DNA of 20,639 nt, from the NCBI GenBank assembly GCA_001777055.1, contig MFCX01000037.1, positions 1-20,639 of the forward strand, in the 5' to 3' direction. Every line of letters starts with the position of its first letter. Within the stretch, counting starts at the first letter, position 1. A program made the position numbers and the translations under genes. This DNA comes from Candidatus Daviesbacteria bacterium RIFCSPHIGHO2_02_FULL_39_12 (GTDB taxonomy: Bacteria > Patescibacteriota > Microgenomatia > Daviesbacterales > UBA10151). This document shows, one piece after another, positions 13,833 to 20,639 of this stretch. Under the pieces are notes generated by a model. The model was given only the letters and a program-made list of their open reading frames with translations. It made no database searches and was not told the origin of the DNA.

Positions 13833-15302
13833 TTACTTACACATAAAGTCAGAAGCCAGCCAGTTCGGATCGCAGTCCGTATCCGTTCCTGCCACAGGAC
13901 TTTTGCTTAAATTTTTACCGATAGTCATATGCACATGGTCAATAACAGTAGTGGCCACAGCCGTACCTGAGGGATAGTCTACCCCTGTTGCTAGGGAGGA
14001 CCTATTTAAATGTAGCATATCTAAATACCAGTTATCACTTCCCTGGGTTGCTTGAAAAGTATAGCCGACTCCCCCTCCTTCTCCGCTATCTACATTGTAA
14101 GGATCTGTAATCAATTTCCAATTAACCGGTTGGTTGTTTACTGTAGGCAGAACCACGCTTTGTCCTTTGGTCAGTACGTCAATTGCCTTGGCTCTTCTGC
14201 CGCCGGCGCCGCAGTTGCAGGGATAAGCGTATCCTCCGCCGCAATGGCCTAAATCAGGATCGGCATTATATGAAGGAGTGGAAACAGCGCCGCCTGCCAC
14301 AGGGCATGAGGCAATTGCAGTTGTAGATGTACTACAGTTTTGCGCGTCATTCCAAACTTCATCGCAATAACTGTAGCTGCCGTAACTACAGCTATTGTAG
14401 TATCTTTTAATGGCAGTGTTAATCTGATCCTGTGTGGGTTGGGCTGTTATTCCATCAGCTTTTAGCTTATTAGCTGCGACAGCCAAACTGTCAGTTATTT
14501 TACACAAATCTTTACCCGGATTATAAATATCCAAAGCCTGCATTAATCCCAGAGCTTGGGCAGTTTTTGCTCCTGTTGCAATTTCATCTGCGGTACATGG
14601 ATCGTCCTGCCCGCTTATACTATGGAACACTTGTCCGTTTTTCTCACAGAACTTTTTGCCGGGGTTACAATAATTATTTGTTTTAATTGCGTCATGATTA
14701 TTATCAGCGTTAGCTGTAAAATCCTGGCTTTCATGCATGGCAACGCTGGCTAAAACTTGCGCGGGGATTCCGGCTGTAGCTGCAGCGTTGCTAATCCAGC
14801 CTGCTAAGATTGAGCTTTTGATTGGTTGAGGGTTACCGGCCCGGGTAAACTTACAGCTTGAAATATCTGCAGCGCCGGGAATTGCCGCCAGGGGATTGGC
14901 ATTAGCTGTGGACGTATTTGAAGTTGGGGCAAATGCTCCACCAAGTGCACCTACAAGAGCTAATAAAAATATTGCTACACCAACCCATGCTACTTTTGTT
15001 CCTCCTCCGAACTTTACTCCGGGACGGCGAAGATGAGGGAGCGAGATTTGATTGGAAAAACTAGAAACCGTGTTAGCTGCTCCACTGGCAAAGTTGCCAA
15101 GCCATTTTCCTGCATTTGCCTTTATGGCAGCGGGAGCAATTGCCCCTAATATTGACCCAAAAAATGCGCCCGGACTTCCGGCAATGCCCATGCCGGCAAA
15201 ACCGCCCACCACAGCAGTAAAGCCTGTTACCAGTCTTTGGGGAGTAGCAAACCTTTTGAAATTAGTCCCCAGAAATGTCCCAAAGTTCTTAGCCGCTTGC
15301 AT
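13833..15302 (-). CDS. Bifunctional lytic transglycosylase-like / M23-like cell-wall peptidase of a T4SS-type cluster
   Basis: 489 aa. An Ala/Gly-rich hydrophobic N-terminal region (about 22-62) is followed by a membrane helix (103-124). Residues about 165-310 look like a soluble lytic transglycosylase (SLT) domain: QVLASVAMHES with catalytic-type E191 and AQALGLMQ (249-255). A Cys-rich linker (many Cys between 150 and 363) leads to a C-terminal M23/LytM-like part with D375, YLDMLHLN (H431) and DHVHMTIG (H456, H458). The first M23 zinc His expected four residues before D375 is absent (Ala), so that domain may be inactive or bind metal differently. Such enzymes open peptidoglycan for type IV secretion systems (VirB1-like). 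It sits between virB4-like and Ig-domain genes. Confidence 0.75.
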   Translation of the reverse strand: MQAAKNFGTFLGTNFKRFATPQRLVTGFTAVVGGFAGMGIAGSPGAFFGSILGAIAPAAIKANAGKWLGNFASGAANTVSSFSNQISLPHLRRPGVKFGGGTKVAWVGVAIFLLALVGALGGAFAPTSNTSTANANPLAAIPGAADISSCKFTRAGNPQPIKSSILAGWISNAAATAGIPAQVLASVAMHESQDFTANADNNHDAIKTNNYCNPGKKFCEKNGQVFHSISGQDDPCTADEIATGAKTAQALGLMQALDIYNPGKDLCKITDSLAVAANKLKADGITAQPTQDQINTAIKRYYNSCSYGSYSYCDEVWNDAQNCSTSTTAIASCPVAGGAVSTPSYNADPDLGHCGGGYAYPCNCGAGGRRAKAIDVLTKGQSVVLPTVNNQPVNWKLITDPYNVDSGEGGGVGYTFQATQGSDNWYLDMLHLNRSSLATGVDYPSGTAVATTVIDHVHMTIGKNLSKSPVAGTDTDCDPNWLASDFMCK

Positions 15303-15322
15303 ATTATTAGTTTAACAAAACT

Positions 15323-17113
15323 TTAAACATTCTGTCTTGCCAGCAACTCCTGCGGATTAGTGGTAATCAGTTGGTGCTCTTGGGGTGAGGCAACAACCCT
15401 CATAGCCACATGAGTATTGCCGGCAAAAAACAGTCCTTGCCCGATGCCTTCAGACAAAAGCAATCTTTGCTCTCCTTCTGATAAATTAAAAACTTCAGCC
15501 AGTAAATCAATAGAAACCGGAGCCTGTTTCAAAAGCACCTGGATTGAGGAATTGGAGATAATCTCTTTTCCCCTCTCGGTTGCCAAAAAGTCTTCAATGT
15601 CCTGGGTGACAGTGGTTAATCCCAAATAATATTTTCTGGCTCTCTTGGCCAAATCAACTAAGAATTCTGCCGAATCAGGATTCCTCATTAAATACCAGGC
15701 TTCATCTACAATCATAAGCCTCTTTTTTAACGTACCTCTAATCTTAGTCCAGACAAAATCCAAAATCATATGAATTGCCAATGGTCTTAGTTGATCAGGC
15801 AGATTACGCACGGAAAAAACCGTAAAAGAATTTTTAATGTCAATGTTAGACTGGGCAGAAAAAATGCCGCTCAGCGAGCCTTTAATAAACCTTTCTAACC
15901 TTGCTGCCAGTTCCATAGCCGCCGGTTCTTCCATGCCGATTAATACCTTATATAAATCCTCCATCAAAGGAGGGCTGGCCAGCGGATTAAGCTGGGTTTT
16001 CGGATCATCGGTAATGCCTTTTAGTTGATAAGTTTGTTTTAAGCTTCTGTCCAGTATTGCTGCTTCCTGTGCATTGAAACTGCCTAAAACAATCTTTAAA
16101 AAGGCAGTTAAAGAAAGAATTTTTCTCCCCAATTCATTCTCGCCTGAGCTTAACTCTGTCGGCAAATCAAAGGGGTTAATCTTAATTGGGGAAGAAGCGG
16201 AAAAGTCAATATATTCCCCTCCGACAGCTTGTGAGAGCGGCAGGTATTCCTGCTCAGGATCGATAATGATAATTTCCGTGCCAAACATTAAAGAACGCAG
16301 CGCCTCAAGTTTAACAAAATAGCTCTTGCCCGCTCCGGCCTTGGCGAATATAACCGAATTGGCATTCTCTAAAGAAAACCTGTCAAACAAAATTAAAGAA
16401 TCATTGTGTTCGTTGATCCCATACATAATTCCTTCATTGGCTGTTAATTCCGAAGAAGCGAACGGAAAAGTAGTAGCAAGGGAAGTGGTGTCCATATTGT
16501 GCGTTAAATTTAACAGGTCCTGACCTAAGGGCAGAGAGGATAAGAACCCATCTTCCATTTGTAATGTGGTGGGTTTGGCGCTCATAGACAAAGAGGCTAA
16601 GGTAGACTCAACTAGTTTTGAAGTATTATGTAATTCTTCCTTTGAAGAGCTTGGAATTGTAACATATAAAGAAAATTGAAAGAATCTTTCTACTCCTCTG
16701 ACTAGCTGATCCTGCAAAGCCCTGGCATCTTCCAGCGCCACTTCCACAACCGGATCCATGGCCCTGCCTCTCTCAAAGTCTGTTTGAATAGTAGCTTCCA
16801 TTTCTGCAACCTTGCGTTTTAATTCATCTAAGACTCCTGAGGATTCTGAAGGGTAAATAAACATAGATATCAAAAGAGAATGGTCAAAAGAAATTAAAGG
16901 TTCCAGCCAGTTTAGTTCTACAAACCTGGGGTAGTCTGAGACAAAATAGGTTCTAAAAAACCTGCCGGCTATTCTTAAATTATTAAAATTAGCCTCCATT
17001 TCCGAAGGAGCCAAGACATCTTCGAGGGTTAATTGAGGTATTATTTTTTCTTCCTGCACGTTTGGTTTGTTAAACAGATTTAGTTTCATATTAATGACTA
17101 GACTCTTATACAT
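15323..17113 (-). CDS. virB4: VirB4/TraC-family type IV secretion ATPase
   Basis: 596 aa. Residues 20-220 are the VirB4 N-terminal region (beginning LEDVLAPSEMEANFNNLRIAGRFFRTYFVSDYPRFVE), and the RecA-like motor domain follows: Walker A KAGAGKS (258-264), IIIIDPEQEY (281-290), Walker B LMIVDEAWYLM (466-476) and the RKYYLGLTTVTQDIEDF motif (493-509), all intact. VirB4 ATPases energise pilus assembly and substrate transfer at the cytoplasmic membrane face. The ATG at 17113 overlaps the upstream gene by 8 nt; MKLNLFN at 17089 is a possible later start. It is shorter than the ~800-aa proteobacterial VirB4, as in Gram-positive and CPR forms. Confidence 0.92.
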   Translation of the reverse strand: MYKSLVINMKLNLFNKPNVQEEKIIPQLTLEDVLAPSEMEANFNNLRIAGRFFRTYFVSDYPRFVELNWLEPLISFDHSLLISMFIYPSESSGVLDELKRKVAEMEATIQTDFERGRAMDPVVEVALEDARALQDQLVRGVERFFQFSLYVTIPSSSKEELHNTSKLVESTLASLSMSAKPTTLQMEDGFLSSLPLGQDLLNLTHNMDTTSLATTFPFASSELTANEGIMYGINEHNDSLILFDRFSLENANSVIFAKAGAGKSYFVKLEALRSLMFGTEIIIIDPEQEYLPLSQAVGGEYIDFSASSPIKINPFDLPTELSSGENELGRKILSLTAFLKIVLGSFNAQEAAILDRSLKQTYQLKGITDDPKTQLNPLASPPLMEDLYKVLIGMEEPAAMELAARLERFIKGSLSGIFSAQSNIDIKNSFTVFSVRNLPDQLRPLAIHMILDFVWTKIRGTLKKRLMIVDEAWYLMRNPDSAEFLVDLAKRARKYYLGLTTVTQDIEDFLATERGKEIISNSSIQVLLKQAPVSIDLLAEVFNLSEGEQRLLLSEGIGQGLFFAGNTHVAMRVVASPQEHQLITTNPQELLARQNV

Positions 17114-17864
17114 TATCCTCCAACTCTTCCACTACAAACGGATGCGTTCTGGATGCTTGGGTTCTAACAGGCGCCGGTTCTACTGAATTGCCTGGAGTTG
17201 GAGCAGGCGGCAATTTGGGGATATTTATAGGTGGCTTATTGGGTATGGATTGAGGTTCTTTTAGGTTAACCTCAATCCGGCCGGCAATTTGATTGACAGC
17301 AGGAATATTTTCCTCAAACTGGCCGTTATAGATATTATAAAAAGCTTCCGCTAACTGCTGATTTGTTAGCTGGGCAGCCTTAAGTCCTACTCTGTTAAGC
17401 TGTCTAATGACTTGGTCCCTTCGTGGTAAAAGTATGGTTTTGATTTTTTGTTCCAAGCTTATCTTTGTAGGAGTGAGTCCGAGTTCCAATCTGTAAAGCG
17501 GTATGATTAGATAAAACTTTTTATCCAATACCTCATTTTCCTTAATAGTGGTTTGAATAAATTGTCTGTAATTTGCCATCATTTTAGAGAGCATCGGGTT
17601 AGTCTGAGCCTGTTGGGCTCTGTCCAAGAGAGTTAAATAAGAACTAATGTTTAATCTTTCCGAATAAATTACAATTTGAATACTAAAGCTTAAGGAATTC
17701 AGCATTTGGGCAAAAGCGGAAATAATGGCGATCTGTTCTCTGTCAGATAACAGTCCAAAATTGACAGCAGAAACTTGTAAAATCAAAGCCCCTCCGCCAT
17801 TTTTTAACATGATAATATCTTCCCTGATATCAGATATTAATAAATGTTGCTGTGTTGTATTCAT
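17106..17864 (-). CDS. TraC-like N-domain protein of a type IV secretion cluster
   Basis: 252 aa. Residues 8-150 match the recurring CPR/Gram-positive TraC-like domain: ISDIREDIIMLKNGGGALILQVSAVNFGLLSDREQIAIISAFAQMLNSLSF is the typical run, followed by QIVIYSERLN and EVLDKKFYLIIPLYR. This domain is related to the N-terminal portion of VirB4/TraC, here a separate gene just upstream of the ATPase gene. The C-terminal ~60 residues are Pro-rich (NIPKLPPAPTPGNSVEPAPVRTQ) and probably disordered. It starts 1 nt after the prgI stop and overlaps virB4 by 8 nt. It probably forms part of the ATPase base; no catalytic motif is present. Confidence 0.75.
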   Translation of the reverse strand: MNTTQQHLLISDIREDIIMLKNGGGALILQVSAVNFGLLSDREQIAIISAFAQMLNSLSFSIQIVIYSERLNISSYLTLLDRAQQAQTNPMLSKMMANYRQFIQTTIKENEVLDKKFYLIIPLYRLELGLTPTKISLEQKIKTILLPRRDQVIRQLNRVGLKAAQLTNQQLAEAFYNIYNGQFEENIPAVNQIAGRIEVNLKEPQSIPNKPPINIPKLPPAPTPGNSVEPAPVRTQASRTHPFVVEELEDNV

Positions 17865-17865
17865 G

Positions 17866-18936
17866 TTATTTTGACGTTATTAGCAAAGGCGGCAAAACTT
17901 GCCCGTTCAATTCAATTTGCAAAACATCAAAGCTAAAGTTGTCTTTCTCGAGTTCTAAAGTATAGGTGCTGTTAGGCAAGGGAGTTGAGCCGGTAAATTG
18001 ACCAAGTTTGTTTGTCTTCAGAGCCCTGACCGGCAGACCTTCTTTATCGTAAATTACTGTGACCGTTCCTTCTAAATAATTTCCTGTCTTGTCTTTGACT
18101 ACACCATTGATAATGTTGGGAAAAGAAGTCAAAGTCGCCTGTATCTGCTTAGGTTTAGCAGACATCACCACTCTGATTTTCTCTTTTAGTTTGGTCGGAG
18201 GTACAGCCGCCAGGTTTATCTGATCTCGTTTAGTCACCTCATCCAGTTGTTGTCGGATATTTGAGGCTTGGCTGACTAAAATTTGTAAATCAGCAATAAT
18301 TTTGTTCACTTGCCCGCTGTAGTCTATGGGAATTGCGGCCGGTTGGCTGGCCTCAGCCTTAATTTGATTTAAGGCTCTTTCGGTTTGGATAATTCTAACC
18401 TGCAAATTTTGGGCCTGGCGGGCCAAATCCACGGTTTTCCCCAGTTCGGCAGGAGTGGGCAGATCAGACGATGCTGTAGTCAAGTCAGACTTGGCGGTAG
18501 TCGGTAGTCGGCTCGCCTCGCGAAGCCACGCCAAGGGCGGGCGAAGCGGGTAGTCGGTAGGCATTTGTGTTTGCATCGGCTGCAAGCCGGACAAATACGT
18601 TACTAATCTGCTGGCAAACAGCGGGTCGTCTCTAAATGTTTTTCTATTCTTAACCCAGACTCTTTTAGTTGGAGAATAAACCGCCTTTAAAAAGGCTTTT
18701 AACCAGTAATCTAAGGGCCTTGAAGCAATTGGCATAAATGCAAAAGCAATCCCCAGTAAGGCTGAAGTTATCAGAACCGGCCAGGCAATTAGAGGATAAT
18801 AAGGGACTCCCCAGATAAACAGTAAGTAGGCAATAGTTGAACCAGCAGCAAGGTATAAAAACTGTTTTAATGTCATATCTCCTACCAGATGAAACTGGAA
18901 AGTAGTGACATTTTGCGGGATAGGATGTGGTTCCAT
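17866..18936 (-). CDS. prgI: PrgI-family T4SS inner-membrane protein with C-terminal carboxypeptidase-regulatory-like domain
   Basis: From ATG 18936 the protein is 356 aa and begins MEPHPIPQNVTTFQFHLVGDMTLKQF, the standard PrgI start; an upstream in-frame ATG at 18993 would add 19 residues. Two adjacent membrane segments (about 27-50 and 50-71) are followed by a basic cytoplasmic part (YWLKAFLKAVYSPTKRVWVKNRKTF). PrgI is the small VirB3-like partner of VirB4 in Gram-positive-type systems. Here it carries a long extension: a repeat-derived insert (about 128-158, with LREASRL and KSDL), a coiled-coil stretch (167-239) and a beta-sandwich domain (about 271-346: NGVVKDKTGNYLEGTVTVI...LKTNKLGQFTGSTPLPNSTYTLEL) of the carboxypeptidase-regulatory-like type. 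First gene of the minus-strand operon. Confidence 0.85.
   Translation of the reverse strand: MEPHPIPQNVTTFQFHLVGDMTLKQFLYLAAGSTIAYLLFIWGVPYYPLIAWPVLITSALLGIAFAFMPIASRPLDYWLKAFLKAVYSPTKRVWVKNRKTFRDDPLFASRLVTYLSGLQPMQTQMPTDYPLRPPLAWLREASRLPTTAKSDLTTASSDLPTPAELGKTVDLARQAQNLQVRIIQTERALNQIKAEASQPAAIPIDYSGQVNKIIADLQILVSQASNIRQQLDEVTKRDQINLAAVPPTKLKEKIRVVMSAKPKQIQATLTSFPNIINGVVKDKTGNYLEGTVTVIYDKEGLPVRALKTNKLGQFTGSTPLPNSTYTLELEKDNFSFDVLQIELNGQVLPPLLITSK
18481..18562. repeat. Composite repeat in prgI: inverted repeat, heptamers, GC-rich palindrome
   Basis: In order: CAAGTC-A-GACTTG (18481-18493); GTAGTCG twice (18497-18510); a 39-bp GC-rich block (18511-18549) containing CTCGCCTCGCGAAGC, CGCCAAGGGCGGGCG and AAGCGG; then GTAGTCG and a partial GTAGGC (18550-18562). 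The GC-rich block interrupts the heptamer series. The inverted repeat and CGCTTCGCGAGGCGAG-type core also occur in jag (6956-7020), and another part matches the rplY tail (356-374). Confidence 0.65.
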
Positions 18937-19053
18937 AATTTGCAAAGCATACCTCGTGAAAAAACTATAGTCTAGGGGTACAAAATAAGTCATTTAAGCA
19001 CAAATTAGGACTAAGTAGGTTAAAAGCATCAGTTAGTCAGTCAAAAATAATTA

Positions 19054-19082
19054 TTGACAAGTATTTGGTGTTGTTTTAATCT
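19054..19082 (+). promoter_or_regulatory. Promoter of the structured leader / downstream ORF
   Basis: Perfect -35 TTGACA (19054-19059), 17-nt spacer, weaker -10 TAATCT (19077-19082, 3/6). It would start transcription near 19089, giving a leader of about 210 nt before the ATG at 19300. A minus-strand -35-like TTGACT (19044-19039) nearby could serve the divergent prgI operon, but its -10 is poor. Confidence 0.5.
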
Positions 19083-19198
19083 GTTATCTACAAATTAAAA
19101 AGGATTGACTGGTTCAGATCAGTCATAATCAGGGGAAGATAGCGTAACTCTATCACTATGCCGTAACCGTTACAGTCGGGCTGCCTGAGTCCTTATAA

Positions 19199-19255
19199 AT
19201 CCTGAGCGGAGTCCTGAGCGCGATCGAAGGACGAAGTCGAAGGACTCTTCGAGTC
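19199..19255. repeat. Dispersed CTGAGCGGAGTC/GATCGAAGGAC-type palindromic repeat
   Basis: The segment resembles the widely dispersed GTCCTGAGC...GTCGAAGGAC repeat of many bacterial genomes, here present in partly duplicated form (two TCCTGAGCG units at about 19200-19208 and 19212-19220, two TCGAAGGAC units at 19224-19232 and 19238-19246). It supplies the alternative hairpins of the leader described above. Confidence 0.55.
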
Positions 19256-19275
19256 AAAGAGTAAAGCTTTTTGCG

Positions 19276-19298
19276 CCCTTCGGAGAGAAGGGTTTTTT
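19276..19298 (+). terminator. Terminator-like hairpin that also covers the ribosome binding site
   Basis: CCCTTC (19276-19281), loop GGAGA, GAAGGG (19287-19292), then six T (19293-19298): a textbook intrinsic terminator shape, but ending 2 nt before the ATG at 19300. The 3' arm AAGGG (19288-19292) is also a Shine-Dalgarno with 7-nt spacing to that ATG, so folding would both stop transcription and mask the ribosome site. Confidence 0.6.
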
Positions 19299-19299
19299 A

Positions 19300-20639
19300 A
19301 TGCTTATGAAGAAAACACCGGAGATATGTATAGCTGTAGATAAATCCCCATTTTCTAAAAAAGAAGATTCTGATACAGCTAGTGGAACAATAAATAAATT
19401 TTTACAACTAGATTCTCAGAGTGGTAGATTAGAGTCTGGCACAAAACTTGATAACATGGTAACTATAATTGATTTTCAGCAATCCAACCGTATTTCGGTC
19501 ACTACAGAAGCCCACAAGTCCCGGTATAAACCAGTGGAGTTGGCACCAAATCTAGATACAAACTTTATTCCCAAATGGGACACATTGATGGAGATGGGAC
19601 GCCTGGTAGATGATATAAATGCAGGTCTAGCAGAAGGTAAAAGTATTGTTGATGCTGTTGGTAAGTCTGCCCAAGAGTTAGAGATGAATATCAGATCTTA
19701 TAACTCCGAGATTATCAAATCCAAAGCAGTTCTGCCCCACTTAAACAGATTTGCCCAAGTTGAGAGTGTAACAAGAATAGTAGGGAATAATGGCAGGCTG
19801 TTCGTTGATGCTATAAGTGCAAAGGAAAGAAAAGGTGCTGTATTAGAGGCTTCAAGGGTTATTGAAGATTCCTTAATTGCGGCTGAAAATAATTCATTTG
19901 CAGTTTTGATGAGTCCTGATGGTTGGCATGGTTTTACAGATAAAAACGGCAGAGAAGTTTCTCCTCATCTTAATACTCAGGTATTGGTGTTTTGGAAAGA
20001 TCCGAACGGGCGGTTGAAAGGGCTAACATTTCATATTGACTTAGAGTACGACAAAGCTAGAGAAGTGATGCTAAGTTTAGGGGTCTCACAAGAAGCTTTG
20101 GAAGGAAAAACGGAAAAAGATAGGTTGGTAAATATGGTCAAAAATCCTGCCCTCCTTTCCTTGCCACAGGCATACTCGAATGTTTTTGAATACGTCTTAG
20201 ATAAAATTTTAGCTGCAAGAGGGAACAGAGATTTTAGACTTTTGCAACAAGATGGAAGCGTGGAGATAAGACCGGTTGCAGATGTCAGAAGGGATATTGC
20301 CAGGTTTGACCAGTTACTGCTGGGTAGCCGGAAAGAGGAAGAGCATATTGCCGGACTGATAAATTATAATTTGTCAAAGGCCAGTAACATCCAAGACCGA
20401 TCTATCCAGCAGCAGATAATTTATAAAATAGAGAAGACCATACTATTTCTTACCAGGGTATATCTTAAAGAAAGCGGCAAGCTGCCTGTTTTACAGCAAG
20501 ATGATAATTTTGCCCTAGAAAGGGCTTATTTAAAAACTAGAGCAGGTTGCCCTCCGGGAGGAACTTTTTCTTTAAGAGGCATCAGTTTGGGTTCCTCTAT
20601 TCTGTCAGAAAGTACTACTTCCTTCCCAGGAGGTATAAC
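19300..20639 (+). CDS. Large unrecognised protein, truncated by the window edge
   Basis: An uninterrupted frame from ATG 19300 to the last base gives 446 complete codons and continues outside the window. A second ATG (19306, MKKTPEIC...) is an alternative start; the Shine-Dalgarno AAGGG fits the first one. The product is soluble: no signal peptide or membrane segment is visible. Residues 90-200 look helical (WDTLMEMGRLVDDINAGL...), 200-250 has a beta-rich block (FAVLMSPDGWHGFTD, TQVLVFWKDPNGRLKGLTFHIDLEY), and 325-400 is helical again (IARFDQLLLGSRKEEEHI...). A Cys in RAGCPPGG (about 417) begins a Gly/Ser-rich stretch. I do not recognise the family. It is divergent from the prgI operon and preceded by the structured leader. 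Confidence 0.75.
   Translation, partial: MLMKKTPEICIAVDKSPFSKKEDSDTASGTINKFLQLDSQSGRLESGTKLDNMVTIIDFQQSNRISVTTEAHKSRYKPVELAPNLDTNFIPKWDTLMEMGRLVDDINAGLAEGKSIVDAVGKSAQELEMNIRSYNSEIIKSKAVLPHLNRFAQVESVTRIVGNNGRLFVDAISAKERKGAVLEASRVIEDSLIAAENNSFAVLMSPDGWHGFTDKNGREVSPHLNTQVLVFWKDPNGRLKGLTFHIDLEYDKAREVMLSLGVSQEALEGKTEKDRLVNMVKNPALLSLPQAYSNVFEYVLDKILAARGNRDFRLLQQDGSVEIRPVADVRRDIARFDQLLLGSRKEEEHIAGLINYNLSKASNIQDRSIQQQIIYKIEKTILFLTRVYLKESGKLPVLQQDDNFALERAYLKTRAGCPPGGTFSLRGISLGSSILSESTTSFPGGI

Larger units (their letters stand above)
19089..19299 (+). ncRNA. Candidate structured leader RNA (riboswitch- or attenuator-like), class unknown
   Basis: Successive helices can be drawn. Hairpin 1: GATT-GACTG (19103-19111) with CAGTC-AT-AATC (19120-19130). 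A long-range helix TCAGG/CCTGA (19129-19133 with 19184-19188) closes a multibranch region containing GATAG/CTATC (19138-19142 with 19150-19154), GTAA/TTAC (about 19163-19172) and CAG/CTG around TCGGG (about 19173-19183). Next, GAGTCCT/AGGACTC (19209-19215 with 19241-19247) competes with GACTC/GAGTC (19243-19247 with 19251-19255). The leader ends in the terminator-like hairpin at 19276-19298. I compared it by eye with common riboswitch cores (TPP, FMN, SAM-I, cobalamin, glycine, T-box, RNase P, SRP) and found no match. A regulatory role is inference. Confidence 0.4.

Noticed and set aside
19129..19190. Possible cobalamin-type riboswitch or tRNA-like fold
   Set aside because: GGGGAAG and AGTC...GCCTG fragments are reminiscent, but the conserved cobalamin core and the tRNA T-arm/acceptor pattern cannot be completed. 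Kept only as an unclassified structured leader.

Overview
The window looks like the replication-origin neighbourhood of an AT-rich Patescibacteria (CPR) genome, probably of the Microgenomates type. This is inferred from three things: the gene families (DUF4012, a PrgI/TraC/VirB4 cluster with a fused lytic transglycosylase/peptidase, short Wzx/Wzy-like genes), the tight packing with ATGA overlaps, and the abundance of short dispersed repeats inside genes. TGA is used as a stop (flippase, nuclease), so the code is the standard one rather than the UGA=Gly code of Gracilibacteria/Absconditabacteria. I see no rRNA, tRNA or CRISPR array.

Layout. 1-228 holds a decayed transposase C-terminus. 289-4039 (minus) carries ribosomal protein L25 with a repeat-laden tail and a 958-aa fusion of an NAD-epimerase-like domain to a membrane-anchored DUF4012 domain. 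4114-6937 (minus) is an RNase HI, a Wzx-like flippase and a Wzy/O-antigen-ligase-like protein. 6915-9066 (minus) is the classic origin-proximal module rpmH-rnpA-yidD-yidC-jag (khpB). From 9131 the direction flips: a Tat-signal HExxH metallopeptidase-like protein (possibly leaderless), dnaA, a DnaA-box-rich intergenic region that is the probable oriC, a membrane-anchored PD-(D/E)XK nuclease-like protein coupled to dnaN, and dnaN. Convergent with dnaN is a five-gene minus-strand type IV secretion-like operon (18936 down to 13369): PrgI, TraC-like N-domain protein, VirB4 ATPase, transglycosylase/M23-like peptidase, Ig-like lipoprotein-sized protein. After a divergent promoter region comes a ~210-nt structured leader ending in a terminator-like hairpin, directly followed by an unrecognised large ORF that runs off the right edge.

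How the genes fit together. The core module supplies replication initiation and clamp loading target (DnaA, DnaN), ribosome and tRNA maturation (L34, RnpA, L25) and membrane protein insertion (YidC, YidD, Jag). The epimerase-DUF4012, flippase and ligase genes probably serve cell-surface glycan assembly. The minus-strand cluster at 13.4-18.9 kb has the parts of an envelope-spanning export or DNA/protein transfer machine: inner-membrane PrgI, motor ATPase and wall-opening enzyme; VirB6 and VirD4 are not in view.

The most unusual signals are (i) the leader at 19089-19299, with mutually exclusive hairpins and a hairpin that is both a terminator and a Shine-Dalgarno mask; (ii) a composite repeat (CAAGTCWGACTTG inverted repeat, heptamer repeats, GC-rich palindrome) found in both jag and prgI coding sequence; and (iii) several unrelated heptanucleotide tandem arrays in or at the ends of genes.
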